Assembly (NCBI GenBank): GCA_016110215.1 | Contig: JADWQD010000003.1 | Coordinates: 1,612,001-1,676,000, forward strand | Direction: 5' to 3' | Length of the DNA: 64,000 nt | From: Capronia americana | Taxonomy: Eukaryota > Ascomycota > Eurotiomycetes > Chaetothyriales > Herpotrichiellaceae | Shown: one piece after another, positions 1-11,070 of the stretch | How the letters are laid out: every line of letters starts with the position of its first letter | Position numbering within the stretch: the first letter of the stretch is position 1 | The notes under the pieces: model-generated | What the model was told of the DNA's origin: nothing | What the model saw: only the letters and a program-made list of their open reading frames with translations | Database searches by the model: none | Position numbers and translations under genes: made by a program

Positions 1-374
1 TGCAGGGCCGTGATGATCGTCTCGGCCGTCCCGCAGAGTCCAAACCCGGCACTAAAAATCGTCGACCCGGACTTGACGTCTGCGACAGCCTCGTCGGCGT
101 CTTTGAACAGCTTTGATCTCGTGCGGTCAATGACGGGCTGCCCATCATCCGCGACCTTGGGAGACGATGCTGCCTCGCGCTGTCTTAGCCGTGAATGTGA
201 GAAGTATGGGACATTATGCTGCTGTTGTGAAGCGAGCCATGGTCTGACTCTTGATTGGCGCAGGGCCAGCGTTCTGCGGGGAAGCAAGTTGTTGACGTGA
301 GGATTTGGGGAGCTTGCAGTCTTGAGATCATTGACGCAGAGCAGCAGTGTGCGTCTTGCTGTCGAGGAGGCCAT
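1..374 (-). CDS. Succinyl-CoA:3-ketoacid CoA-transferase (SCOT), N-terminal part
   Basis: Open on the minus strand from ATG 374-372 to the window edge with no stop, so only about 124 residues are present. The first ~75 residues are rich in Arg, Ser, Gln and Leu with almost no acid, as in a mitochondrial presequence. The conserved part then begins: a KLF-(x)-DADEAVADVKSG stretch followed by FSAGFGLCGTAETII, which is the characteristic start of family I CoA transferases (the GGFGLCG glycine loop of SCOT). Known role of the family: transfer of CoA from succinyl-CoA to acetoacetate (or related acids) in the mitochondrial matrix. The catalytic Glu lies outside the window. It is transcribed divergently from a mitochondrial dicarboxylate carrier and sits near a FacB-like regulator, so a role in acetate/ketoacid use is a reasonable inference. 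Confidence 0.88.
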   Translation of the reverse strand, partial: MASSTARRTLLLCVNDLKTASSPNPHVNNLLPRRTLALRQSRVRPWLASQQQHNVPYFSHSRLRQREAASSPKVADDGQPVIDRTRSKLFKDADEAVADVKSGSTIFSAGFGLCGTAETIITAL

Positions 375-989
375 CCTGGGCTTCCGTTTGTTCCTCTACT
401 GGGCTGCCGATGAGACTGGCGATATGCGTCGATTTAATCTATATCTCATGAGCGATTTATCAGAGAGGCACGGGGGATGGCAATGGATGAATAATTCATC
501 GATCCCGATCATAGAGATTCTGTAAGATCAGCGAGATCGGCTACACAGCACGGATGTCATCGCTGCCATGTGCACCTTCCGGTCTTCCCACGTGATCGGG
601 GATTTAATGCTCGGCCATTCTTTTGAAGCCGGACGCTCTCTCCTTGCGGGCGGAATCTGACGCTTGTGGCGTGGATTCCCACACGATATTGCCGATGCTG
701 ATCGACCGCGTCCGTATGGACAAACAACGCAATGTGGGACACTGCCCGCAAAGAGGACGACGCGAGGATATACAACAGCGTGATCAATGCTGTTACTGTG
801 GTGTGTAGATGTACTGCTGGCATGCGCACTCGACAACGTCCCTGGCCTTTTAGATTGCCATAATCCAGAATATCTGGTTTCAAACGGAGCCGCCCTACCC
901 ATCACAGCAGGGCGACGTCACTTGTGCTGCTGGCCGTGAAGTAGAAGGGTATCCAGCCACCGCCGTACTCGGAAGCCAAAGCAACAAAT
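375..989. promoter_or_regulatory. Shared divergent promoter of SCOT and carrier
   Basis: This 615-bp gap separates two divergent start codons (374 on minus, 990 on plus). Short open frames on both strands have no recognisable protein character. It holds a CACGTG near 589-594 and one match to the published FacB half-site layout (see 641-654). Confidence 0.6.
641..654. promoter_or_regulatory. Possible FacB-type site TCC-N8-GGA
   Basis: TCC at 641-643 and GGA at 652-654 with an 8-base spacer fit the dyad reported for FacB (TCC/G-N8-10-C/GGA). A single short degenerate match can arise by chance; its value comes from the FacB-like gene 2 kb away. Confidence 0.3.
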
Positions 990-2385
990 ATGTCGAAATC
1001 AAAGAAGCAAGGACAGCCATTTTGGCTTGGGTGAGAACTTCGCTCGCTGAATTGCACGTGTTGCTGACCATGGGATAGAGGTGCTGCCGCATCAATGGCC
1101 GCCTGCTTCAGTACGATTTCCAGTTTTCCCCAACTCACGAATGCAGACACTGAAATGACGTTCCAGCTCATCCACTCGATCAGACAAAATAGTAGGCTGC
1201 ATTCTTCTGCTGTTACGACTCTGCAACGAGAATTGACGACGGCCTCAGTAGGATGCAAGTCATGGCCGCGAGGCAAAACATGCTGCGGACAATGATACAA
1301 TTTGCAAGTCGAGACGGTAAGTCCGCGCCGCGTCGGTTTCATCGAGACAAACTCATCTCAATGGCAGGTATCACGTCGCTGTGGTGGGGTATATCTGCCT
1401 CGATGTTGCGGCAGTCGACATATTCTACCGCAAGGTTCGGACTGTACAACCACTTTGCAAATAAGGCTCGAGAGCGGACAGGCGCAGCACGACTCACGAG
1501 TGGATCGGAGATCATCTGCGCTGGGGCTGCTGGCGGCCTGGCCGGGCTTATTGGGAATCCGACGGAGGTCTGGATGCGCCATTGCTCGCCGAGCCTTCGC
1601 GCTAACTTGAGGTGTAGGTCGCTCTCGTGAGAATGTGTGCGGACGGAGCAAAATTGCCTGCTCAGAGGTTCGGGTATAAGCACGCCTTTGACGCAATCCT
1701 GAGAATCGGTCGGGAGGAGGGCGTGCGGACCTTCACTCGAGGTCTGGGGCCGAACGTCGTCCGCAGTGTGATTATGAGTACGTGTGCCATCAAGTTCCTG
1801 TTCTGCCAAGCCGCTGACATGGGTGCAGATGTCTCCCAAATAGCAACGTACGCTGTCTGACACGCGACTGTGTGTGCGGGTGCTCACTGTTCGCAGGTAT
1901 TCCGCAGCCAAGCGCCAACTACTTTCGAACTCTTCACTAGACCTCAAAGACGGAATATTCACACATTTTCTCGCTTCCTTGGTGGCAGGCACGGTCGCGA
2001 CAACTGCTTGCGCACCAGCAGATGTGTTAAAGAGCCGGATCCAGAATGCAGTGGTTGTCGACGGAGTCAAGCCGGTCAGGGTATCCCCTCCACAGTTGCC
2101 GAGTAGTTGCTAATGCAATTCAATAGAGCGTGAGCAGGATCATTGCAGAGTCGATGCGGACGGAAGGGCCCCGGTTTTTGATGAGGGGCTGGACACCTGC
2201 CTGGCTCAGGCTGGCGTAAGTTTACACCACAACGCATGCGATTAGAGGGGTGGCTAACACTTGGTAGACCGAACACGGTGCTTACTTTCATCTTTATTGA
2301 GCAGTTGCAGAGGCTCGTGACCATGTCAAGACAATTGGGCTCAATTGACCCCGTCGCGTCCAATGTACCCGCCCAGAAGATTTAA
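990..2385 (+). CDS. DIC1: Mitochondrial dicarboxylate carrier, DIC1-like
   Basis: Ten-exon model: 990-1030, 1079-1110, 1167-1191, 1249-1316, 1368-1567, 1618-1777, 1829-1847, 1897-2080, 2127-2215, 2268-2385; 936 nt, 311 residues, the usual length of the mitochondrial carrier family. The protein starts MSKSKKQGQPFWLGGAAASM, and carries the three carrier repeats: signature HPLDQTKYRMQ in repeat 1, GNPTEVALVRM in repeat 2 and ADVLKSRIQ in repeat 3, each in a PX[DE]XX[KR]X[RQ]-type context. Between them lie SASMLRQSTYSTARFGLY and RGLGPNVVRSVIM, which match the dicarboxylate (DIC) subfamily best. Expected role: exchange of malate/succinate for phosphate across the inner mitochondrial membrane. Exons of 19, 25 and 32 nt are unusually small. 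It is divergent from the SCOT gene. The subfamily call is from motif memory, not from an alignment. Confidence 0.9.
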
Positions 2386-2443
2386 TGCCACTGGTGCGGG
2401 TTGTTGAGATTAGCACCAATATCGCGGCACAGACTGTTTGTTC

Positions 2444-4977
2444 TCATGTGACATTGGGCCAGTCGAGCCAGTCAAAGAACATTGTCTCGTCGAGCTGGAA
2501 TAGGTCCTGTGAGGTGCTGGCATTATTGATCGCTTCTAGGATTTGGTCGTCGGTCATGTCGAAGACGTACGGTTCAGGAGGAACGGTGGGAGCTGGTGCG
2601 GCGTTGGTATGGCTCGTGTTGCCGTACTCGACCTTTTGGGCCTGCTGTGGAATCTGGTCCGAAGACATCGTCAGAGGAGCGTGGTTTTCCTCAGGCTGAT
2701 CAAGGAGAGCACTTTGCATGATCCGACGGATATGCCGAGCGAACAACACGGATAAGCCTTTACGGTGTCGGGGCGAGCTTCCGATCCTCTCCAACACCTG
2801 CGTCGTCTCTTCGATCAGTGCTTTGGCGTTTGGGGGCAGCATGGCACGGTTGCCCAGGCTTGTGGCCCCGAGTGCCAGTGCGAAGGTCGCCGCAAATGAC
2901 ACCATGATGACGGTGTTGTTCGGCATTGATTTTAATCGGTTCTCGCCGTGCACAGCCGCACGCATGACGTTCATGGCGGACGCGAGACCCGCTGCCCGGA
3001 AGAACTGTTTCACGTCGTTTGACGCGGTAGGATGGTTGACGACGTTGCAATACGTCGATAGCTTGGTGTGGGAGACTAAGATTTCAACATACGGCGGCAG
3101 CTGACCTGTGGGGAATATCCTGCATCAGTAGGTACATTTATGCCTATGATCACTTTTGAATCTTACCATCTCCTTGAGTGATCTGCCGTGACCAGACTGC
3201 GTACCATTGTTCGAAAAAGCGATCAATCTTGTCCTTCAGACTGTGAAAATGTCAGCCGCAGACCATCAATCCGGGAGTGCATGGAGAGCAACGTCAACCC
3301 TGGCCGAGCTCGCACTTACAATCGGACAGCCGTCGAGCCGCCACTGACACCTTGACTTCCATCGCAAAACTCGCGAACACTCGTGATGAGACCGACCTCA
3401 CTCAAGTCAGCACGAAAAATCAGCTGATCGCAGACAATTTGAGACATACCAGGTCGCGCCTGAGCACAGCTGCAGAGATGATACTACCATCCCACCGATC
3501 TGCGATGTCTGAAATGTGCCAAGTGTCACAGCTTTCCACTAATGGCCCTATCGGTACGGCATAGGGTCGTCCTCTAGCAAGGCAGATGCTGCGGAGCCAA
3601 CGTCAGCAGACTGCGCCCAACAAATAGCAACAAGACCAACATACCCTCGGTCGAGCACAAACAATGCTAACCACACCCGCTCACGAGTTCTTAGCAGACG
3701 TCTTCCCCACACCGACGACGGCTCAACCTGTGGAAATCCGTCCAGTTGCAGGGCTTTGGCCGAGTCAATACACTCTGCTTTGGCCACTCGATCCAAAAAC
3801 CCAGCGGGACGGATAGTGGGAGACGGGACCACGATCTTATTTAGCGAGAGGTCTAATGCCAGTGCCAGAGCCATTGAGAGATACGCGCATGTCTCGTCGT
3901 CGGCCCAGTGCTTCGCAGGAGTCATCCACGGTATGTTGACCATAAACGCAAGGACGATCTCTACCGATCGGTTCCTGTCGGAAATCACCTTCTGAGCAAG
4001 AATGTTTCTGTGATTCGACAGTCGCATGGAGAGCGCCTCGGCTTTCGGTAAGAACAGGGCGGACGCAGCCAGGATGGAGGTGAAGAGAAAGGCCGACCGC
4101 GAGCGCACAAAGGCGGCCGTGTGCAGGACGGGATCCAGGCCCCATCGCGTATGAGATAGACGCTCGTAGAAGTATGTAAAAAGTGAATCAGCTTCCTCCT
4201 GTGTCACCAAGCCCAGATTGATGGGGTCCAGATTGGGGGAAGTATCAAGGCGCGGGAGCAGCGATCCGAAGAACTGTTGCAGTTCTGCATCGTCATGTGT
4301 GCTTGCTTCGTTAGCGGTAGGATGAGGGACAACACCTGCAGGGGATGTGGACATTGCGGTCGACGGTGACTGGCCAGGCAAGACTGATGCCATGGCGAGC
4401 AGTTGCAAAGGATTGTCGGCATTGTTGAGCGCGAGCTCGTCAGGCTTCTCACCTTGATCGGCAGGGGAGACTTCATGACTGTTGTCTGTGGTTCCAGTGC
4501 TTTCAGCGGGGATCAATCCGACATGCGGTTGGGAAAGGGACTGTCGATGGCCCAGAGTCGGCGTAGCCGTACTGGACTGACGGGAGAGAAAAGGGCTCGT
4601 CTGAGGAGCGGTGATGAGTTGCCGAAGGTCGGCTTCAGTTTCCGCGGTCAATCCTGTAGGGCAATCTTTGGATCGCTTCAGAGCCTGTTCGACTTGATAG
4701 ATTGCCTTCTCCAGACCCGACCTCTTGCTAAGGGCCATAGTTAGCGCGTCCGAGATCGAGAATCTAGCCTGACTTACTTCTTGACACCTTTGTATCTTCC
4801 CACATGATACTCCGGTGTGACGCATTGCAGGCCGGCTTGCTGGCATTTCCGACACACTGTCGCGCCCACATCACGCGTGCATCGCACCTTTGACCGGCGA
4901 CATTCTAAGCATGCCGCCTGCTTTGCTTGCACGGAAGCCGCCGTGACATCGTGGACTGAAGAGGAGCTAGAACTCAT
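2444..4977 (-). CDS. facB: FacB-like Zn(II)2Cys6 acetate regulator
   Basis: Six exons on the minus strand: 4977-4778, 4727-3645, 3588-3450, 3396-3320, 3240-3167, 3105-2444; 744 residues. The N-terminus has the binuclear zinc cluster ACLECRRSKVRCTRD followed by CRKCQQAGLQC. A basic/hydrophobic linker (LEKAIYQVEQALKRSK) resembles the dimerisation segment after the cluster. The centre is a fungal-specific transcription factor domain with LALFVLDRGICLARGRPY and WHISDIADRWDGSI. The C-terminal part (VKQFFRAAGLASAMNVMRAA, then LKSMPNN) and the acidic/aromatic end (DDQILEAIN..., FQLDETMFFDWLDW) resemble FacB/ACU-15, the activators of acetate-use genes. Its place beside a CoA transferase and a mitochondrial dicarboxylate carrier fits that role. 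It could be a FacB paralogue rather than the orthologue. Confidence 0.85.
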
Positions 4978-7906
4978 GCCTCGACAAACAACATGGTTGG
5001 GCAGCGCGCAGACCCAGCACGAGCCGAATTTTTTGTGCAGTCACCAATTGGCTGGGGGACGCGCGTTAGTGTTGGTCGGAGGGACGCGCATCGACCGCAC
5101 TGGGGATCCCAATAAAGCTGAGCTCTGGCTTGAGGAGACCTTGCAGTACGACTAGAGGTCCGGGGTTGATGATTGCACTCGAAGCCTGATAACCGCAGAT
5201 CGACTGATTTTGTTGGTCTAGAAACGGCGAAGATGTTGAGTTCCCCCGATGACTAATCAGCCCAGCGTCCCCATGAACTCCGCAAAATCCCGACGAGGCT
5301 GCGGCGCTAGATACAAGGCTGAGCCACGGTAATTTCAACTCAGAAGAGTGCACAATGGCTCACACATCATACCATCAGCGGAAGGCCGACACAGGAATGA
5401 GTCGCGTCTCGAAGGTGGATCTACCGACGAGTTCCCGAGCAAGGGTTACGCCTGTCAAATCATCATGCGATTGCAAGATACGCCGCGCATCATTCTAGCA
5501 CTGTATGCGGACCAGCGTGAATATTATTGACACACTCACGACAATGCCGCCGCAACAAGCGAGCTTCCCTCTTCTCTGAGTTTATTTGGCGTCGCAAAAC
5601 ACTCGTCCGTCGATTCGAGTCGACATGGGCCTTGTTACGCACAGCAGACCCTTCGTCGAGCATAGTTACACGCAGGTGAAGGACGGTATTGTGATGAGGA
5701 ACAGCCATTACCTAACAAAGCGATCCAGCAAGCGACAGAAGTGACTTGAGTATCGCCATTAACAGTTTCCAAGGAAGTCGGCAGCCTGTTGATTACATTT
5801 TAAATTACGACGAACCCTGATGGCCGGAAGACGAGTTCGACCACGCATCCATGCTTGCATGCATTTCCCGCCTCAGAGACCTATGATGAGCATGCAGCGA
5901 GTGCCAACAGCGGAGTAAATTGAATTATGTACCAACAGAATGATCCCAAGCATGTGGTCTGCGGGTCGCACCGGTGATACTCGTATAATCCTTTACTAAT
6001 CGAAAGGGTGAGCTGGTACAGGGTATGAGAACTGTGAATTAGAAGCTGACCTGAGTGACTACACTGAAACCACACCACGGGGACCAAAAGCGGAAACACT
6101 GCTTGTCCTCTCCGCCTCCTGCACGACCGACCGACTGATCGACTGACCGCGTCTCTTAAATTCTACCGCGCATGGACTTGAGCTACAACAGTGACTGTGG
6201 GAAGGCACCTATGCGGTTGATATGCACATGTATATGTATGGACAACCGATCTGGAAGAAAAGGTCGTAGCCCCAGCAGCCCCAGCTTGATGAGGCCAGGC
6301 GTCCCCGATCGACCATGAACTTCGGTACTTACAATAGCCAAGCCAACACGAGGTACCTATCCTGGATCTCCATCCTGTCGCACCAGCTAGATTATCCTGA
6401 ATCAGGCTGTGCTATTCACGGTTTCACAGCTCCACAGCTCCACAGCTCTATGGCAGAGGGGATTCCGCTGCCGTGCCGCACTGTCAACATCGATATCAAT
6501 GTCGTTGCCCTTTGACAAACGGATATCATGTTTGGGAGTCTCCCAATTTGTGGCTTGAGGTTTTGGATTCGGGCCCAGAAACACCCAGGTGACTGAGTCG
6601 CAGTGATAGAGCTGGATACGTGGACCTCGATCACCAGTGGAAAGGGCGCAGGAACATCAATCCGCTCTACTTTCTGTAACGGGGTTTCTAAGGTGTCTTG
6701 GGAAGGCGTTCCTGCTTGATTGAGACCCTCGAGACTCGAGCGTTCTGGTCTAGCATTGCTAAATGAGCATCAGGGCAGCATCTCTATCGAGAAGGCCGAG
6801 GCGGCTAGGTAGGTGAGTGTCCCTCGAACATGACCCTCCTATTGATGATGCCTTGCCGCACTTGTTCAGGCCAGCAAGATCGAGATCCTTTGTCGATTTG
6901 TTCTAATTATCTGGCCTAAAACACATCACACCAACCTCCTCTAGCAGATATGCTCTAGCAAATATGCTCATGGAATCACGCTCATCCAAAATTCGACCCT
7001 ACGCATCCAGGAACGAGCAGAATAGGGACAACATCGGGCATCATTGTCGGCAACACGACAATTTCGTCGGTGAGATCAATTCGAGGGGCTATTACCAGCT
7101 GCATAGCTTCAACATTCCGTTCAAGTGCTCGCGGTGCACGTCCTACGGGCCTTATCGAAAGCAAGCGTGTCAAGATTGTCGATGGTGGTACTGGCACCCA
7201 CGCTGCACATACTCTGTAGACATAGCGTTGGAAGAGTGACCACCCCTTCCACCTCACGGTACCCGTTTACCTGAACCGCTTGAGCAAGTCTATGTCCGTT
7301 CCAACGGAGGACTTGCACGCTTCCATGGACATTCATCATTCCGGCTCCGATCGGACCGGAGCGGCGGACGCCCGGGGTGCAAGCCGGTAGAGAGCCCAAG
7401 GGCGCGCTCCGATCCGAAACCCCTATGGTGGATGAGGTCATCGACGAGCATACGAATTAGTATACACATCAAGCACCCCTGTGCCCCTGTCTGTGCCCCT
7501 ATGCTTAACTAGTTCTGTGGAAGTGCTCCGTACCCAGTCAAGCATTCTGAATCCAATGTTCCTGGCTAGTCCATCTCGGACACGGAGGACAAACGAAGAG
7601 GGAAGGCGCCCGGATAGGAAAGTGCCTGGCCTGGCCTGTGCATAAGTCGGCACGCACTACGCAGTACATGGCTACCCCAGATACAGCACAGAGCATTGTA
7701 GTGTAGTGCAGGGTAGTGTAGCGTAGTATACAAGCAGCAGCACTGTGCTTTGTGCGAAAACCCGGTTCAACAGGCACCAGGGGAGGGGACAGGGGTGGTT
7801 CGAGTATTTCCACAATACAGTAAGCAAGACCCAGACCCACGAAAATCGAGCGCCGATGTAGGTAGTACACAGAGTAGACAGAATACTCGCACTCCTGCTG
7901 CTGCTA

Positions 7907-7992
7907 TGTGTGTCCTCCGTCTGTGTGTCCTCCGTCTGTGTGCTTACTGGGATACTTCACACTTACTGGGATACTTTACACTTACTAAGATA
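7907..7992 (+). repeat. Two adjacent short tandem repeats
   Basis: A ~15-bp unit (TGTGTCCTCCGTCTG) occurs twice, and is followed directly by about three imperfect copies of a ~19-bp unit based on ACTTACTGGGATACTT. Both arrays are non-coding. Confidence 0.8.
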
Positions 7993-8243
7993 CACCGTAC
8001 GTCCTTGTTGAAATACTTCATACTTCCTTTCTGAGATACTTACCAGTTACATAGGATAGTATGTGAATAAAACTCCACTCCACCATCCAAGCCGGATCGC
8101 GGATAAGCTTCTTTCAGATACTGTGTTGTATCCTGCATGGGTGAGACGTCAGGCGAGGCTGTCGCTATCCAACGAAGTGAAAGCGAAGTGAAGGAACTGC
8201 CAACGAGAGATTTCGGAGTATCGAATTTGAAATATTGAATACG

Positions 8244-8350
8244 TACGGGTACGGGTACGGGTATATCAACCGGTCGGTCGGTTCGTCCGTCAGTCAGTAA
8301 GTCAGTCGATCCCTCAGTCAGTCAGTATGTCAGTCGATCAGTCAATTAGT
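8244..8350 (+). repeat. Compound microsatellite: TACGGG then AGTC-type units
   Basis: Three TACGGG units (8244-8261) are followed by CGGT and then many AGTC/TCAG units to about 8350. The hexamer is not the fungal telomere unit TTAGGG. Confidence 0.8.
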
Positions 8351-8351
8351 A

Positions 8352-8437
8352 TCCTTTCCTTCCTTCCTTCTTTCCTTCCTTCCTTCTTTCCTTCCTTCCT
8401 GCCTGCCTTCCTTCCTGCCTTCCTTCCCTCCTCTTTC
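8352..8437 (+). repeat. Polypyrimidine CTTC/CCTT microsatellite
   Basis: About 85 bases of almost pure C/T built from CTTC and CTTT units. A purine-rich GAAGGAA run lies about 180 bp downstream (8612-8640), so the two are in inverted orientation and could pair. Confidence 0.85.
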
Positions 8438-9311
8438 AAGCTTGATCTCGACCTTGACCTCAACGACGGCCGAGGAACCCGAGCTACATACCTCGTACGA
8501 CGGGCAGGGACTTTATTACACAGTACCCAGTCACGCCAGTATGGTCCCTTAGAATCCGGGGTCGGTGTCGAGGGCCGAGGGTCCAGGGTCCACGATCCGG
8601 GGTCCCGGTCCTGGAGAAAGGAAAGAAGGAAGGAAAGGCAGGATCGGACCGTGCAGTCCACGCTGCCAGAACCCGGAATCTGCCGAATCGGTGGTTACAC
8701 CGTGTGCGTGCTGCGTGCGGTTCGAAGTGTACGTGGGTACATAGTACATAGTACACAATACACTGTAATGCATGATAGACGGGGGGTGATGTCTCGAATC
8801 GTACGAGTACAGCTTACCGACCATGTCAACGTTGGAATTCCAAACAATTCTACAGAGTACATACATACCTAGGTAACGAGCACCCCGGAACCGAATCTGG
8901 GAAATATCCTACTGTGTACCTAATTATTTTTCATTCTGGCAAACGTGGGGGATGTCGTGGCGTGGCGTGGGTTAGATTTGCACCCGGGGCGTCATCTGGT
9001 CCAGACTACTTCGTGGGCTATCCTAGTCCGGAGTCCCTCAAATAGACACACATGCTACACAGCCAATTGCTCGTCTGCTGTCCTCACTCTCGTAAAAAAG
9101 CCGTGTAGCGAGCCAATACGAGTAAAGAGCTCGCTCTAGGTGGTTGACAAATCACGCATAAACCACCACCCCAGCTTTTGCCGCTCTGGGAAAAGGTATC
9201 GCCGATTCTATCTACAACACTCCGTAGGATACTCGTTGTCATCCACCAGTTTTTCTTCACGGTGGTGTTCTCCGTTTTTGGATGTCGCGCGGTGTCTCAT
9301 CGCGTGCGTTG

Positions 9312-9420
9312 AGGGCCACGTACTCTTTCTTACACAGTACTACTGTATACTCCCCTGCTCAAACCTTCAGGGCCACGTACTCCTCCGCAGTACTACTCTG
9401 GACTTCCCTGCCCAAACCTT
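9312..9420 (+). repeat. Imperfect tandem duplication, ~50-57 bp unit
   Basis: Two consecutive copies begin with GGGCCACGTACTC, share an internal AGTACTACT and end with CAAACCTT. Copy one ends near 9368 and copy two runs 9370-9420. No coding function is visible. Confidence 0.75.
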
Positions 9421-10962
9421 CCCGAGTCACAAGCGGATCGGACATTGAACACCGAGTAGTGTGATGGACCTGGCGACAGGCCATGGAAAGCAGACCTGAT
9501 GCTCCTTCCCCGGGTGCTGCCCGGTAGGATTGATGACGGAGAAAGAGGACGCGAGACACGAATAGAGAAACGAAAAATCCTCGAGTGATCAGCTGATTGA
9601 TTGTGGTCTCTGGGGAATGCAGACTGCAGAGCGCGCGCTGCAGCTTTGAGTTGTACTGTGCAATGCAATCATGTGCCAGACGCACCATTTGTAATTGAGT
9701 AAAAAGCACAACTGTCTCGTCTCGGCAGGTCTCCGTGAAATCGACCAACGTACTGTACTGTGTACACCGTGACCGCGCGCTCAGCAGAAGACAGGCAGAT
9801 TGATCTTCCCAGTTCATATCGCAGAGACGGCAAGCCGCAAGCTGCAACAGCGCAGGTCCAGAAATTGTGCACCCAAGTCAAATTCCCCCAACAATCGTCT
9901 CTCCGCACGAGTAAGGCGTGTGAAATGGGAAGGGAACTTGGAAGGGGGCCTCGCGCGGTGCACTGATTGCTGCTCCGGTGCGAGAAAGCAGGAGCAGAAG
10001 CGGGGGTGGTTGCGGAGTCAAATGCCGCTTTCTTCGTTGGAAGGACGGTCACTGCATACCGTGTAGCGAGCCCCAACGAGAACAGAACCTCATGATGTTG
10101 CCGCGCATGCCAGAATATACTCCCTCTGTGAGACACCCACGACGTAAGACGATCTTCGTCGTTGATAGTATAGCAAACATGACTTTTAATTACTTCTTCT
10201 CCAGAGACCTGCACCACATCGAATTCACGATTTTTCTAACCGCCGACAGGAGTAGAACACAGAAGGATGTCGCAGGTTAATGGATGGCGGCGAACGTCGA
10301 CGAAGGTATGGGAGAGGCGGGTTTGCGACAACACTGAACGACTGAGCTCACCGCAAGTCTGGTTGAGAAGAAAGAATGGAGGAGCGAAGAGCTACTGTGG
10401 ATGCGAACGAGGTTTCGAGCTCCGGTTATTTGCCGCATTTACCCGGCAGTTGTGATAGTGACAGACCGCAATGTCCTGGGTGGCAGGGTGTGGAAAGGAG
10501 GAGCGAGCGAACAATTGCGAGTGAGAGTGCTACAGTACCAGTCACTCTCGAGACCTGCCAAGGACGGTAAGGAGGCTACCGCTTCTGTCGAGGCAGTCAC
10601 CAGCAAGAGCGGTTTTGCGATAGATAAAGCGTTGCATCTGTGGAGCCCAGTGTATTCGGTTGCGCTCGGTAAATCCCGAGTTGCTACGCTGGTTATTGTG
10701 TACAGAGAGAAGACCAGTGCAACTCAGCAGGCTTCTAGAAAGCTCGGTAAACTGTAAGCGCCGGCCAGGGCGGAAGGAGCCCGATCTTCAAGGGCGACTC
10801 TACTCCGTATTCTGAGAGGGTACGTACTTCTCGGTCGATGCACCGCATCTGGTGCTTGTGGACTGCAGACATCATTGTGCATGGCACTGGAACCAGGGAG
10901 AGATCGGGAGGAGATCGACGATCTACGCCGTGGTGGGAAGGAGGGTCCTTAATTGACCAGTC

Positions 10963-11070
10963 TACGAGTACGAGTACTTAGCCTGGAGTCGGCAGCAGGG
11001 ACAGGTGGGTAGCGGTTGACAGTCCCAAGTGGGTCTACACAGTAACAAGCACCCGGTACGAGTACTCGTA
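10963..11070. repeat. Cluster of TACGAGTA elements
   Basis: TACGAGTA occurs at 10963 and, overlapping, at 10969; a perfect 14-bp palindrome TACGAGTACTCGTA sits at 11057-11070. Further copies lie at 5978 (reverse), 8802, 9118, 11463, 12429, 15656 (reverse), 17414, 21609 (reverse) and 27310. Confidence 0.8.

Noticed and set aside
8244..8261. TACGGG repeats as a telomere-like sequence
   Set aside because: Fungal telomeres are TTAGGG; only three units, and genes continue on both sides.
9102..10082. CCGTGTAGCGAGCC present at about 9102 and 10061
   Set aside because: Only 14 identical bases; a few such pairs are expected at random in 64 kb.
9359..10217. Overlapping minus-strand frames of 162 and 182 codons
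   Set aside because: The translations show no domain, mixed low-complexity and no splice-consistent continuation; they overlap plus-strand frames of similar quality.
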